From positions 1-64,000 of the forward strand of contig CAVQUX010000018.1 in NCBI GenBank assembly GCA_963716925.1: a stretch of DNA of 64,000 bases, given 5' to 3'. A model generated the notes under the pieces. The model was not told the DNA's origin. It ran no database searches and worked only from the letters and a program-made list of their open reading frames with translations. The position numbers and the translations under genes were made by a program. Origin of the DNA: DAISKN01 sp963716925. Its GTDB lineage: Bacteria > Acidobacteriota > Vicinamibacteria > Marinacidobacterales > SMYC01. Shown piece by piece: positions 1 to 7,886 of the stretch (the stretch's first letter is position 1; every line of letters starts with the position of its first letter).

Positions 1-314
1 GGCACGCGCACGGTCGCCCGCTATCTCGACTGGAACCAGGTTAACGAACGGTCTGGACGCTGGCAAGGACATACTGCACTCCGCGCTCGCCGGAGCGGAA
101 CGCCTGCGGCGGCGGGACGCATACCGCCACCGCCTGCGGCCGCACGGAACTCCGATCATTCCGCGGTCTGTCCTTGTTCCGTGAGCCCCGATGCGCGAGA
201 ATCCCCTCGCCATGCCACCTGCTCGCCCCGCGCGAATGGTCGACGGGAATGCCACGCTCGGGGAGAGTCGACTGTCCTATCCGGTTTAAACCGTCGGAGC
301 CGAACAGCCGAGTC
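1..314. other. Left edge, no supportable gene
   Basis: No reading frame here looks like a recognisable protein on either strand. Frames that stay open are dominated by Arg, Pro and Ala and look like GC-rich shadow frames. A frame entering from the left edge on the plus strand could be the 3' end of a cut-off gene, but I cannot support it. The only structured element is a 12-bp palindrome at 282-293. Confidence 0.4.
282..293. promoter_or_regulatory. Perfect 12-bp palindrome CGGTTTAAACCG
   Basis: CGGTTTAAACCG is its own reverse complement and lies 21 bp before the ATG at 315. It has an AT-rich core in GC-rich surroundings, as many operators do. No regulator can be assigned from the sequence, and a 12-bp palindrome can occur by chance. 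Confidence 0.25.
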
Positions 315-1331
315 ATGCCGCCACTCCAGAGTTACAATCCCATCGTGATCGGATTCGTCGAAGGCAAAGGGCCAGTGCAATTGCACCTCCAGGCCGCCCA
401 GGACGAGTACGGGCGCCTCCCCAGCGATTTCGGACTCCTCTCGGACGTCAAGAACCGCCGGGCCCGGCGGACGCTCAACCTCCCGGTGGGGCTCGCCGTC
501 CTCGATCTGTTGCGGGACGGCAAGGGCCTGCCCGAGCTCCTGACGCAGTTCTACGAGCGCTGGGGGCGGGACTTCCGAAAGGATTTCGGGGTCGACATCG
601 CGCCATTCCACCGCTTCAACGACCCCTGGACTGTGGGGCAGATCGTCGAGGAGAACCGCGCCGGTCTGGCCGACTGCTTGGCGGTAGACGTCCTGGCGCA
701 TCTGCACGCCAACGCGTTCGTCCCGCTCTCCACGCTGCGGTCCATCCCGGCGGATCGGTTTCCGGAAAAGGTCAAGGAGATCCTGGCCAAGCGGCGCCGG
801 AATCCCGCCCACGAGGGGGAACGGGAGCGGATCGAGCGGGCGCTCGCCCTCCTTCACGCTCGGGATCATCTGGGAAGGATTTCGCGCCTCTTGGGCGGGG
901 ATACGAACCGTTGGGGCAAGGACCGCCTCGCCACCCATGCCGACGAAGTCGCCCGGATCCTCTGGGACGTGTCGCGGCACGTGCCGGTCGCCGGGGTGGA
1001 CCGCCTGTCGTTGGTTCGCGGCCGCGATGTCGAGGTCGCGTTCGCGGCGCGGGACGGCTCGTTCCTCGCGCTCGGCAAGGAGGTCGGAGACTGCACGGCC
1101 GACAAGCTCTTCCGGCAGGTGGACCGGGACGTGGAGAACATTTACTGGACGGTCTTTTCCTGGTTCCTGGACCGGAACTACCAGATCCTGAAAGTCTATT
1201 ACGACGGCGAGTTCGTCATGAAGGTGCACCTGCTGCCCGTGCTGGCGTCCACCCGGGACGGCGGGGAGGTCTTCCTGGCCGTGGACGCCATCGAAACGAC
1301 GCCGGTCTTCCGTGAAGACACGCACGTCGGT
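315..1331 (+). pseudogene. Protein of unknown function, 3' end lost
   Basis: From the ATG at 315 the frame reads as a plausible soluble protein for about 335 residues, up to the segment ending DAIETTPVFRED near 1320. It has well-mixed composition and a C-terminal part with motifs such as GDCTADKLFRQ and the aromatic stretch YWTVFSWFLDRNY. I do not recognise the family. After about 1325 the frame becomes low-quality and runs without a stop to 1922, straight through the SRPBCC gene in another frame, so that extension is not real. A +1 shift near 1310 gives a plausible tail stopping at 1392. This suggests a frameshift or a truncated or mis-joined gene. The start could be further upstream (a TTG at 174), but that segment looks non-coding. 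Confidence 0.45.
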
Positions 1332-1408
1332 CACCGAGCAATACGACGCAAAACTTTTTGTCCTCTCTTTCAACTTTCAGCGTGCTTGCTGAGGGCCAGG
1401 ACGAAAGA

Positions 1409-1424
1409 GCAACCAAATGGTTGC
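1409..1424. promoter_or_regulatory. ArsR-type operator 1 (GCAACCA-AA-TGGTTGC)
   Basis: Perfect 7-bp inverted repeat around a 2-bp centre, 16 bp in all. It overlaps the proposed -35 element (1421-1426) of the SRPBCC/ArsR promoter. The same GCAACC/GGTTGC arms recur at 1450-1465, 41 bp downstream, which is about four helical turns. Two equal sites flanking a promoter next to an ArsR gene fit autorepression. The assignment to this regulator is inferred. Confidence 0.6.
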
Positions 1425-1449
1425 AATCGGCGGGCCGCTGGTCTAATAT
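1421..1449 (+). promoter_or_regulatory. Sigma-70-like promoter of the SRPBCC/ArsR pair
   Basis: A -35-like TTGCAA (1421-1426) and a -10-like TAATAT (1444-1449) are separated by 17 bp; each matches four of six consensus bases. The -35 lies in operator 1 and the -10 ends just inside operator 2, so a bound repressor would block polymerase at both ends. The predicted start near 1456 leaves a very short leader that still contains GGAGG at 1457-1461. Confidence 0.5.
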
Positions 1450-1465
1450 GCAACCCGGAGGTTGC
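1450..1465. promoter_or_regulatory. ArsR-type operator 2 (GCAACC-CGGA-GGTTGC)
   Basis: Perfect 6-bp inverted repeat with a 4-bp centre, 16 bp long like operator 1 and with the same outer arms. It contains the Shine-Dalgarno sequence GGAGG (1457-1461) of the SRPBCC gene, so repressor binding here would cover the transcription start and the ribosome site region. Confidence 0.6.
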
Positions 1466-1467
1466 GT

Positions 1468-1932
1468 ATGATCGAGACCAGCATGGATCGTATCGAGAAG
1501 GAAATCGTCGTTCGAGCCCCGCGCTCGAGGGTCTGGAAGGCAATCAGCGACGCCAAGCAGTTCGGCGAGTGGTTCCGGGCGGAGATGAAGGACGTATTCT
1601 CACCCGGCGCTCCCGCCCGGGGGCGTATCCTGCATCCGGGGTACGAGCACCTGACTTTCGAAGTCTACGTCGAGCGTATCGAGCCGGAGCGCTTGTTCTC
1701 GTATCGCTGGCATCCCTACGCCGTCGATCCCAATCACGATTATTCGAGCGAGCCGACGACGCTCGTGACATTCGAGCTTTCGGAGGTCCCGGAAGGCACG
1801 CGGGTGAAGGTGACGGAGTCCGGGTTCGATCGGATTCCGCTCGCGCGCCGCGCCGAGGCGTTCCGCATGAACTCCGGGGGCTGGGAGGCGCAGATGCAGA
1901 ACATCGCCCGGTATGCGGGTGAAACGAAGTAG
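1468..1932 (+). CDS. SRPBCC (AHSA1-like) domain protein
   Basis: A 154-residue single-domain protein of the START/Bet v1-like SRPBCC superfamily. These small cytoplasmic helix-grip proteins have a hydrophobic cavity, and the ligand is usually unknown. Family hallmarks are the N-terminal strand RIEKEIVVRAPRSRVWKAI, the GEWF segment, a central TFEVYVERIEPERLFSYRW and a C-terminal helix with GGWEAQMQNIARY. I chose ATG 1468 because GGAGG lies 6 nt upstream; another in-frame ATG is at 1483. Its 3' end overlaps the ArsR gene by 20 nt, so the two are one transcription unit. AHSA1-like proteins paired with ArsR regulators are a common bacterial arrangement. Probably self-repressed by the downstream regulator through the two operators. 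Confidence 0.85.
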   Translation: MIETSMDRIEKEIVVRAPRSRVWKAISDAKQFGEWFRAEMKDVFSPGAPARGRILHPGYEHLTFEVYVERIEPERLFSYRWHPYAVDPNHDYSSEPTTLVTFELSEVPEGTRVKVTESGFDRIPLARRAEAFRMNSGGWEAQMQNIARYAGETK

Positions 1933-2254
1933 AGGCTACCGGTCGGACGCCCCCGTCTTCGCGGCTCTGGGCGACCAGACGCGTCTCCGTCTGGTCGCCC
2001 GCCTGGGGAGCGAAGGTCCGCTTTCGATCGCGCGGCTCACCGAGAGCACGGATGTCACCCGGCAGGCGGTCGCGAAGCACTTGCGCGTGCTCGCGGACGC
2101 GGGCCTGGCGCGCTCGGTGCGGAGGGGGCGCGAGCGGCTCTGGCAGCTCGACGCGGCGCGGCTCGACGACGCGCGGCGCGCGCTCGAGCGCATGGCCGAA
2201 CGCTGGGACGAAGCCCTCGTTCGCCTGAAGGCCGCGGTGGAGGAAGACGGATGA
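1913..2254 (+). CDS. ArsR-family winged-helix repressor
   Basis: A 113-residue transcription factor with the ArsR winged-helix fold: ALGDQTRLRLVARL opens helix 1, the recognition region is DVTRQAVAKHLRVLADAGL, and the wing is VRRGRERLWQL. There is no CxCxD-type metal motif, so it is probably not a metal sensor. It belongs with the SdpR-like regulators that accompany SRPBCC proteins. The start overlaps the SRPBCC gene by 20 nt, indicating coupled translation. The likely target is its own promoter, through the GCAACC...GGTTGC sites at 1409-1424 and 1450-1465. Confidence 0.85.
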   Translation: MRVKRSRGYRSDAPVFAALGDQTRLRLVARLGSEGPLSIARLTESTDVTRQAVAKHLRVLADAGLARSVRRGRERLWQLDAARLDDARRALERMAERWDEALVRLKAAVEEDG

Positions 2255-2264
2255 CCTTCGGTCG

Positions 2265-3533
2265 CTACGGAGCGACCGCGAATCGGGCTCGCCCCACGTA
2301 GATCTCCGCGTCGGCCGGATCTCGATAATCGGACCAGGCGGCGAAGACCTGCCCGTCCAGGACGGCGAGCCCCTGATAGTCGCCGTACTGGAACGAGGAG
2401 CCGCTCGCGTCGCTGGAGGCGCCCGAGAGGCGCAGCGGCGACTCCCAGGTCGCGCCGCCGTCCAGGGAGCGGCTCAAGAAGACGTCGGTCGCGATGCGGC
2501 GTGGGTCGATTCGAGTGTCCTTGTAGGCTACATAGAGAGCTCCGGTTGCGGGGTCGATCCGACTCCACTGGAAGTAACGGTCGCTTCCCGGAATCTGCTC
2601 CGGCAGCGCCGAGGGCGGACTCCATGTCCGCCCGCTGTCGAAAGAGCGGGACAGGAAGACCGCCGTGTTGCAGGCGGTCTGCGGATTGCACGGGTCGCCG
2701 CAGCTCTGACTCGCTCCCGCCGCGAGATCCGACCAGGTGAGGTAGACGGCTCCGAGGCGCGAACCTTCCGAACGGTCGACGGAGATTGAGGCGTGCACGA
2801 TCGACTGCCTCCGGCAGTGGGACGGCTGGCTGGTGTACCACTCCGCGCGCACCGGAGCGACGGCAACCGAGGGCAGGAACGACCCTCCGCCGTCCGTCGA
2901 GCGAATCACCCGCATGACCCGCTCGCCCCCATCGCTCGCGGCAACGTAGAGCTCACCGTCGGAAGTCACGGCGAGATCGATTCCGCTGACGGCTGCGACC
3001 TCGATGAGCCGCGGACGGGAGAAGCGGCGCGCCCCGTCGTCCGAAGAGGAGTAGAAGATTCCACCGGACGGCCATTTCCACGCGACGTGGATCCGGTCCC
3101 GGTACCGACTCCGGGGACCGTCGTCGACCGCGAGCGCCACCTTGTCGTCGCGACCGGTTGCCTTGCTGATCCGAACGGGCGCGGACCATGTCCGCCCGGA
3201 ATCGTCAGACCGCAGGAGTTCGATGCCGAGGGCAGTGTTGTCCCGCGCCACGGGAATCACCGCGAGAAAGGCGCTTCCTCGCGAGTCGAACGCGACCATC
3301 GGATCGGCGTGCCATGCGGCTCCGGTCGGGAGAGGCAGAACGCCGCGAGACCAGTTTTCACCCGCGTCGTCCGACGCCATGGTCAGCAGCCCGCCCTCGT
3401 TCAGGTTCATCGCGGCGGCGAGAATCCTTCGGCCGTTGAATCGGTCCAGCGCGATCGACACTTCGCTCTGATCGCCGGGCCAACGGCTCGCGTTCACGTC
3501 GGTCACGAGGAGCAGGTAGAGGAGAAACCCCAT
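2265..3533 (-). CDS. Secreted Asp-box (BNR) repeat beta-propeller protein
   Basis: A 422-residue protein with a hydrophobic N-terminal segment (MGFLLYLLLVTDVNA), probably exported. It carries at least six Asp-box motifs of the S-x-D-x-G-x-x-W type: SDDAGENWS, SDDSGRTWS, SSDDGARRFS, STDGGGSF, SFDSGRTWS and SLDGGATWE. These mark a six- or seven-bladed sialidase-like propeller. The catalytic arginine triad and Tyr/Glu pair of true sialidases cannot be confirmed by eye, so the enzyme role is open; many such proteins are surface binding proteins. ATG 3533 is preferred over the upstream TTG at 3539 because GGAGG lies 8 nt before the ATG. It follows the outer-membrane-like gene by 12 nt, suggesting one operon. 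Confidence 0.75.
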   Translation of the reverse strand: MGFLLYLLLVTDVNASRWPGDQSEVSIALDRFNGRRILAAAMNLNEGGLLTMASDDAGENWSRGVLPLPTGAAWHADPMVAFDSRGSAFLAVIPVARDNTALGIELLRSDDSGRTWSAPVRISKATGRDDKVALAVDDGPRSRYRDRIHVAWKWPSGGIFYSSSDDGARRFSRPRLIEVAAVSGIDLAVTSDGELYVAASDGGERVMRVIRSTDGGGSFLPSVAVAPVRAEWYTSQPSHCRRQSIVHASISVDRSEGSRLGAVYLTWSDLAAGASQSCGDPCNPQTACNTAVFLSRSFDSGRTWSPPSALPEQIPGSDRYFQWSRIDPATGALYVAYKDTRIDPRRIATDVFLSRSLDGGATWESPLRLSGASSDASGSSFQYGDYQGLAVLDGQVFAAWSDYRDPADAEIYVGRARFAVAP

Positions 3534-3545
3534 CGTCAACGCCTC

Positions 3546-4106
3546 CTACGGAGAGAAACCGAAGATCACCGCGACCCCGCGCGAATGGATCTCCTGCTGG
3601 TTGGTATCGTCCAGATTGGTGAGACCGATTCCGAGGCGTCCTTCGACGAACGCCTCGCCCCGCCTCGTCGCTCGCGAGAGCCGGACTCCCAGAACCACCT
3701 TGAGATCCGCCGGCCGGAGCTCGTCGGTCATGTCCTGATCGATTTCCCGAAACGCCCGGTGGGCCGAAAGCCGAAGACCGACCTGCGGCCCGAAGACCGC
3801 CGTCACCCGGTTGTGGGAGCCTTCGTGAAGCGGCCAGCCGGCGAGCGCCGCGAGCTCCAGGAAATCCGCGCGAACGGCGGTGTCGGTCACGAAAGCCGGC
3901 GACTCGAAGCTCCGGCGCGCGTAGGAAACCTCGGCCTCGAGCCGCAGGCGGCCGGGACCCGAGAAGGTCACCGCGGCGCCCAGCAAAGGCTGAATGGAGC
4001 AAGCGGAGTCGAAGCGCTCGCCGTCCTCGACCGCGGGCGCGTCGCAGGAGGGCCCCGCGAAGAACGAAAGCCTGGCGAGCAGGGAAAAGGCGAGAATGCT
4101 CCGCAC
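3546..4106 (-). CDS. Small outer-membrane beta-barrel-like protein
   Basis: A 186-residue protein starting at GTG 4106 with an export-type N-terminus (RSILAFSLLARLSFFAG). The body alternates polar and hydrophobic residues in short strands, such as GRLRLEAEVSYARRSF, GPQVGLRLSAH and GEAFVEGRLGIGLTN. It ends in aromatic FGFSP, the pattern of an OmpA/OMP_b-brl-like eight-stranded barrel. Two cysteines near the N-terminus (PSC, SAC) could form a disulfide. The function is unknown. It is followed 12 nt later by the Asp-box protein gene, so a barrel and an exported propeller are probably co-expressed. Confidence 0.6.
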   Translation of the reverse strand: MRSILAFSLLARLSFFAGPSCDAPAVEDGERFDSACSIQPLLGAAVTFSGPGRLRLEAEVSYARRSFESPAFVTDTAVRADFLELAALAGWPLHEGSHNRVTAVFGPQVGLRLSAHRAFREIDQDMTDELRPADLKVVLGVRLSRATRRGEAFVEGRLGIGLTNLDDTNQQEIHSRGVAVIFGFSP

Positions 4107-4218
4107 GGGAACAGTGTGGACGCCGGTCCTGGCCGAAGTCCTTACGGAACCCTTAAGGAATTCTCCTGATTGGGAGACGAGCGGTCCGGTGGGATCGGAA
4201 AAAGGGCAACTCCGCGGG

Positions 4219-5409
4219 TCACTCCCCGAGGATCACCGTTTCCGTGGGGGAGCGCATCTCGTAGACCCTTCCCCTCCATTCGATGCGCCGCGACCAGAGC
4301 GCGCGAAGAACTCCCAGGAGAGTGACGACACCCGCGATCGGAACCAGGAGGAAATACGCCCAGATATGGCGCGAGATGGTTTCCCGCCACTGGGGTGCGA
4401 GCTCACCGATCGCCTTCGCGCGAAGGCCGCCCCCGATGAGGCCGGGGAGGAGCACGATCGCGAGGAGAGCGAAAGCGCCCTGAAGGATCGCGAGCGCGAG
4501 GAACGCACCGTAGATCAAGTGAGTTGCGGCGGCGATCGAGAAGAGCGCGGGCCAGTACACGCGGGTGATGGTCAGCTGCCGCGCGCACCAGGACAGGAGC
4601 TCCACGACGCCGACGTCGCCTCGCGAGCCGACGATGCAGCCCGGGACGAACTCGACCCTCAGGCCCGCGCGGCGCACGGCGTGGGTCATCGCCAGGTCGT
4701 CCGACAGAGCGCCCTCCCAGGCCTCCGCGACTCCGATGCGTTGGAACACATCCCGGCGGATCGCCATCGCTCCGCCCCAGGCGAAGTTATGGTCGTGGTC
4801 CCCGAGAACCGTGAGCACCGCGGCGTTCCAGGCCGAGCGCAGGAGGGTCGCGAAGCTCGCTGGCTCGGGAAGGTAGAAGCGATAGCTCGAGGCGACGCCG
4901 ACCTCCGCTCGCTCCAGGGGAGCGACCAGCAGCTTCAGCCAGTCGCGCCGGGGTCGTCCGTCCGAGTCGGCGAAGACCAGGACTTCCGCCGAGGGAGAAT
5001 TTTGCAGGGCGGCGAGGAGGTTCTGCACCTTCTGCGAGCGACCCTGCGCCGGACCGGCGAGAACGGTATCGCCTCTTTCAGGATGCCGCGCGAGCGAGCG
5101 CTCGATCACCGGTACGGCTTCGTCCCCGGCGCTCTCGACGACGAACCGCACGGAAAAGCGCGGATAGTCTTGAGCCAGGAGCGCCTCCAGATTCTCCTCG
5201 AGTCCCGCTTCGGCGCCGCAGCAGGGGACGATCAGGGTCACCGCGGGGGCTCGAGTGCCGGCACTCTCGACGCGCGCCCCCGCTGCCCGCCGGGCGTACC
5301 GCCGGTAGGAGAGTGCTGCGCGGATCGAGAACAGGCCGACGAGGAAATTCCACGCCGCGAGGGCCGCGAGGGCCCAATCGGAAACGCTGGTCGGCAGAAG
5401 TGTTGACAC
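4219..5409 (-). CDS. Family 2 glycosyltransferase, ceramide glucosyltransferase/HpnI-like
   Basis: A 396-residue membrane glycosyltransferase. An N-terminal membrane segment (residues ~10-30) is followed by a GT-A domain. That domain has VTLIVPCCG, the metal-binding region VFADSDGRPRRDWL, the acceptor region GGAMAIRRDVF and the catalytic EGALSDDLAMTHAV. The processivity-like element is CARQLTITRVYW instead of the QxxRW of cellulose synthase-type enzymes, as in ceramide glucosyltransferase-related proteins. At least two C-terminal membrane helices follow. The enzyme probably transfers a sugar or GlcNAc to a membrane lipid on the cytoplasmic face; the substrate is unknown. The start is GTG 5409, and the plus-strand TTGACA promoter for the next gene overlaps this start region. 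Confidence 0.75.
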   Translation of the reverse strand: MSTLLPTSVSDWALAALAAWNFLVGLFSIRAALSYRRYARRAAGARVESAGTRAPAVTLIVPCCGAEAGLEENLEALLAQDYPRFSVRFVVESAGDEAVPVIERSLARHPERGDTVLAGPAQGRSQKVQNLLAALQNSPSAEVLVFADSDGRPRRDWLKLLVAPLERAEVGVASSYRFYLPEPASFATLLRSAWNAAVLTVLGDHDHNFAWGGAMAIRRDVFQRIGVAEAWEGALSDDLAMTHAVRRAGLRVEFVPGCIVGSRGDVGVVELLSWCARQLTITRVYWPALFSIAAATHLIYGAFLALAILQGAFALLAIVLLPGLIGGGLRAKAIGELAPQWRETISRHIWAYFLLVPIAGVVTLLGVLRALWSRRIEWRGRVYEMRSPTETVILGE

Positions 5410-5432
5410 GCGTTTGATTTAGTAGATATATT
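5403..5432 (+). promoter_or_regulatory. Sigma-70-like promoter (TTGACA-N18-TATATT)
   Basis: A perfect -35 TTGACA at 5403-5408 and TATATT at 5427-5432 (five of six bases) with an 18-bp spacer, in the only strongly AT-rich stretch nearby. It points at the phosphodiesterase gene starting at 5541. The leader of about 100 nt contains a compact inverted repeat AACCTT-AG-AAGGTT at 5452-5465. The -35 lies over the first codons of the divergent glycosyltransferase gene. Confidence 0.6.
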
Positions 5433-5540
5433 CGAAGTTCAAGAGCCGCCCAACCTTAGAAGGTTTACAAAACGGACGTCCCGAATGGCCGCTCATCCTG
5501 CGCGCGACGTAGAGTCGCCCGATAACTCAGGTCCGTCATC

Positions 5541-6304
5541 ATGAAACTTCGGGTCGTTGGCTGTTCCGGCGGGAGCGTCAAAGAGCGCTTCCTCTCCTGC
5601 TTTCTTCTCAACGATACCGTGGCCCTCGACGCCGGCGGGCTGACCGGGCCGCTCACGCTCGAAGAGCAGCTCCGGATCCGGCACGTGATCGTCACCCACA
5701 CCCACCTCGATCACAACTGCGGTCTTCCGTTCTTTCTCGACAACGTCTTCGGGCAGCTCGACGAGCCCATCGTCGTCTACGCCACCGCCCCCGTCGTCCG
5801 GAGCTTGAAGATCCACATGTTCAACGACGAGCTCTGGCCCGATTTCGCCAAAGCTTCCCTCGGAGTCCAGACCCACGCTGCGGTTCTCGACGATCGAAGC
5901 GGAGACTCCGTTCCGCATCTCGGGGCTCACGTTCACTCCCATCGCCGTGGATCACCTGATCCCCACCATCGGCATCCTCGTCGAGGACAGCGTCGGGCGC
6001 GATTCTCTATACCAGCGACACCGGACCGACCCAGCGGGTCTGGGAAGTCGCTTCCTCCCACAAGCGCCTCAAGTGCGTCATCACCGAGATCTCCTTCAGC
6101 AGCGACGACGACGCGCTCGCGCGCGCGAGCGGACACATGACCCCGCGCATTCTCGCCTCGGAGCTCCGCAAGCTCACCGGCAAAGTTCCGGTTCTGGTGA
6201 CCCATACCAAGCCCGGCCACCTGCCGCGGATCGAAAAGGAGCTCGCCGCCATGGGTCTCGTCGGCGTCGAGCTCATCGAGCAGGGAAGAACCTACGAGTT
6301 TTGA
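5541..6304 (+). CDS. Metallo-beta-lactamase-fold phosphodiesterase (class II cAMP PDE-like), two frameshifts
   Basis: Read with two single-base corrections, this is a 253-residue MBL-fold hydrolase. Frame 1 gives the N-terminus with the metal motif THTHLDH. An extra G near 5853 moves the frame so that LPSESRPTLRFSTIEAETPFR and AVDHLIPTIGILVEDS follow. An extra G near 5996 then gives LYTSDTGPTQRVWE, the SGHM segment and VLVTHTKPGHL, ending at TGA 6304. The HxHxDH, TSDTG and late THTKPGH motifs match class II 3',5'-cyclic nucleotide phosphodiesterases and related RNase Z-like MBL proteins. The preserved protein across all three frames argues for sequencing indels or very recent lesions. A TTGACA promoter lies upstream. 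Confidence 0.7.
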
Positions 6305-6347
6305 TCTCGGCCCTCTCCGATTGGAGAGGTAGAATGTTCTCCCGGGA

Positions 6348-7256
6348 ATGAAACTCCTTCGAGCGCTCGGCTACTCCCTCGAGGAGGCGGTCGTCGAGCT
6401 CTGGCGGAACCGGCTCGTCAACCTGATCTCCATCGCCACCATCGCGGTGTCGCTCTTCATCCTCGGGATATTCCTCTCGATCTCCGCGAACCTGAGCCAG
6501 CTGATGGAAGGATGGGCCAGCCGGGTCCAGCTCACGCTCTATCTCGAGCCGGCGGCGACCGCGGAGCAGGAGGAGACGCTGCGCAAGCTCCTCACCAAGA
6601 GCCCGGAGGTCGAGTCCTTCGAGTACATCTCCAGGGAAGCCGCCGTCTCCCGGTTCCGCTCCTACTTTCCCGAGCTCGAGGCGCTTCCGGACCTGCTGGA
6701 ATCGAACCCGCTCCCCGCCTCGTTCGAAGTGAACGTCGCCGCCGCCTTCCGCGCGCCCGAGCAGGTCCGCACCTTCGCGAGGCGGCTGGACGCGGTCTCC
6801 GGCGTCTCCGAGGCGGACTACGACCTTCTCTGGATCGAGCGCTTGTCCTCCATCATCGAGCTTTCGCAGGTGCTGGGACTCGCCGTCGGCGCCGCCCTGG
6901 TCCTGGCCTCGGTCTTCACCATCTTCAACGTCATCAAGCTCACGGTGTACGGACGCCAGGACGAGATCGGCATCATGCGTCTCGTAGGCGCGACCCATGC
7001 CTACATCCGCGGGCCGTTCCTCGTCGAAGGAGTCCTCCAGGGCGGGCTCGGTGGGCTTCTGGCGCTCGCCTTCCTCTACCTCGCTCACGAGTTCCTTCTG
7101 AGGGAGGCGCTGCGGTCGTTCCAGCTCCTGCCGGCCGCGGACTGGCTCCGCTTCGTCCCGCCCTCGACCTGGCTCTTCATCGTGGTCGGAGGGATGCTGG
7201 TGGGGCTTCTGGGAAGCCTGCTCTCCGTACGGAAGTTCCTCGCGAGCAACGTCTGA
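6348..7256 (+). CDS. ftsX: Cell division ABC transporter permease FtsX
   Basis: A 302-residue FtsX. It has a short cytoplasmic N-terminus, a first membrane helix (LISIATIAVSLFILGIFLSI), then a large extracytoplasmic domain of about 140 residues. That domain contains VQLTLYLEPAATAEQ and EYISREAAVSRFR, which resemble the FtsX extracellular loop. Three C-terminal helices surround VYGRQDEIGIMRLVGAT, the cytoplasmic coupling segment that contacts FtsE. FtsEX regulates septal peptidoglycan hydrolases. TAGAAT ends 12 nt before the ATG and there is no clear Shine-Dalgarno sequence. Unusually, ftsE is not adjacent in the same direction: it lies on the opposite strand beyond udk. Confidence 0.92.
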   Translation: MKLLRALGYSLEEAVVELWRNRLVNLISIATIAVSLFILGIFLSISANLSQLMEGWASRVQLTLYLEPAATAEQEETLRKLLTKSPEVESFEYISREAAVSRFRSYFPELEALPDLLESNPLPASFEVNVAAAFRAPEQVRTFARRLDAVSGVSEADYDLLWIERLSSIIELSQVLGLAVGAALVLASVFTIFNVIKLTVYGRQDEIGIMRLVGATHAYIRGPFLVEGVLQGGLGGLLALAFLYLAHEFLLREALRSFQLLPAADWLRFVPPSTWLFIVVGGMLVGLLGSLLSVRKFLASNV

Positions 7257-7262
7257 CCGCCG

Positions 7263-7886
7263 TCAGCCCGCGTCCGCGAGGAGCTCCTGGATTCGAGCGA
7301 CCACCAGGTCGAGAGCCACGCGGTTCTCCGCGCCCCGGGGGACGATGAGATCGGCGTAGCGCTTCGAGGGCTCGGTGAACTCGAGATGCATCGGGCGCAC
7401 GGTTTCCAGATACTGCCGGGTGACGGACTCCAGGGTACGGCCGCGCTCGACGGTATCGCGCGTAAGCCGCCTCAGGATGCGCACGTCGGCATCGGTGTCG
7501 ATGAAGATTTTGATGTCCAGCCGATCGCGAAGGCGTTCGTCATCGAGGATGAGTATGCCCTCGAGCATGACGATCGGTCTCGGCTCGACGCAGCCGTCGA
7601 GGACGACGCGCGCGTGCGCCACGAAATCATACGCAAGCTTCGGGATCCGCTCGCCGCGCTTGAGGGCGTCCAGATGGGAAACCAGAAGCTCGCCGTCGTA
7701 GGCCCGAGGATGGTCGTAGTTGATGAGCACTCTTTCCGCGAACGGAAGGTGGGAGGGGTCATGGTAATAGGCGTCCTGCGAAAGGATCGCCACCCTCTGG
7801 GGCCCGACTCTCTCGGCCACGGCTCTCGCGAGGCTCGTCTTTCCCGAGGCCGTCCCGCCCGCTACCCCGATGACGATGGCACTCAC
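7263..7886 (-). CDS. udk: Uridine kinase
   Basis: A 207-residue uridine/cytidine kinase of the P-loop phosphoribulokinase/uridine kinase family, making UMP or CMP in pyrimidine salvage. The Walker A motif GVAGGTASGKTSLA is at residues 7-20. The substrate-binding YYHDPSHLPFAERVLINYDHPRA region follows in typical form, then EGILILDDERLRDRLDIKIFID and the R-rich lid RILRRLTRDTVERGRT. The length is normal for Udk. ATG 7886 overlaps the ftsE stop in an ATGA arrangement, so it is the last gene of the acyl-CoA ligase-gatB-ftsE-udk run. It is convergent with ftsX, 6 bp apart. Confidence 0.92.
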   Translation of the reverse strand: MSAIVIGVAGGTASGKTSLARAVAERVGPQRVAILSQDAYYHDPSHLPFAERVLINYDHPRAYDGELLVSHLDALKRGERIPKLAYDFVAHARVVLDGCVEPRPIVMLEGILILDDERLRDRLDIKIFIDTDADVRILRRLTRDTVERGRTLESVTRQYLETVRPMHLEFTEPSKRYADLIVPRGAENRVALDLVVARIQELLADAG

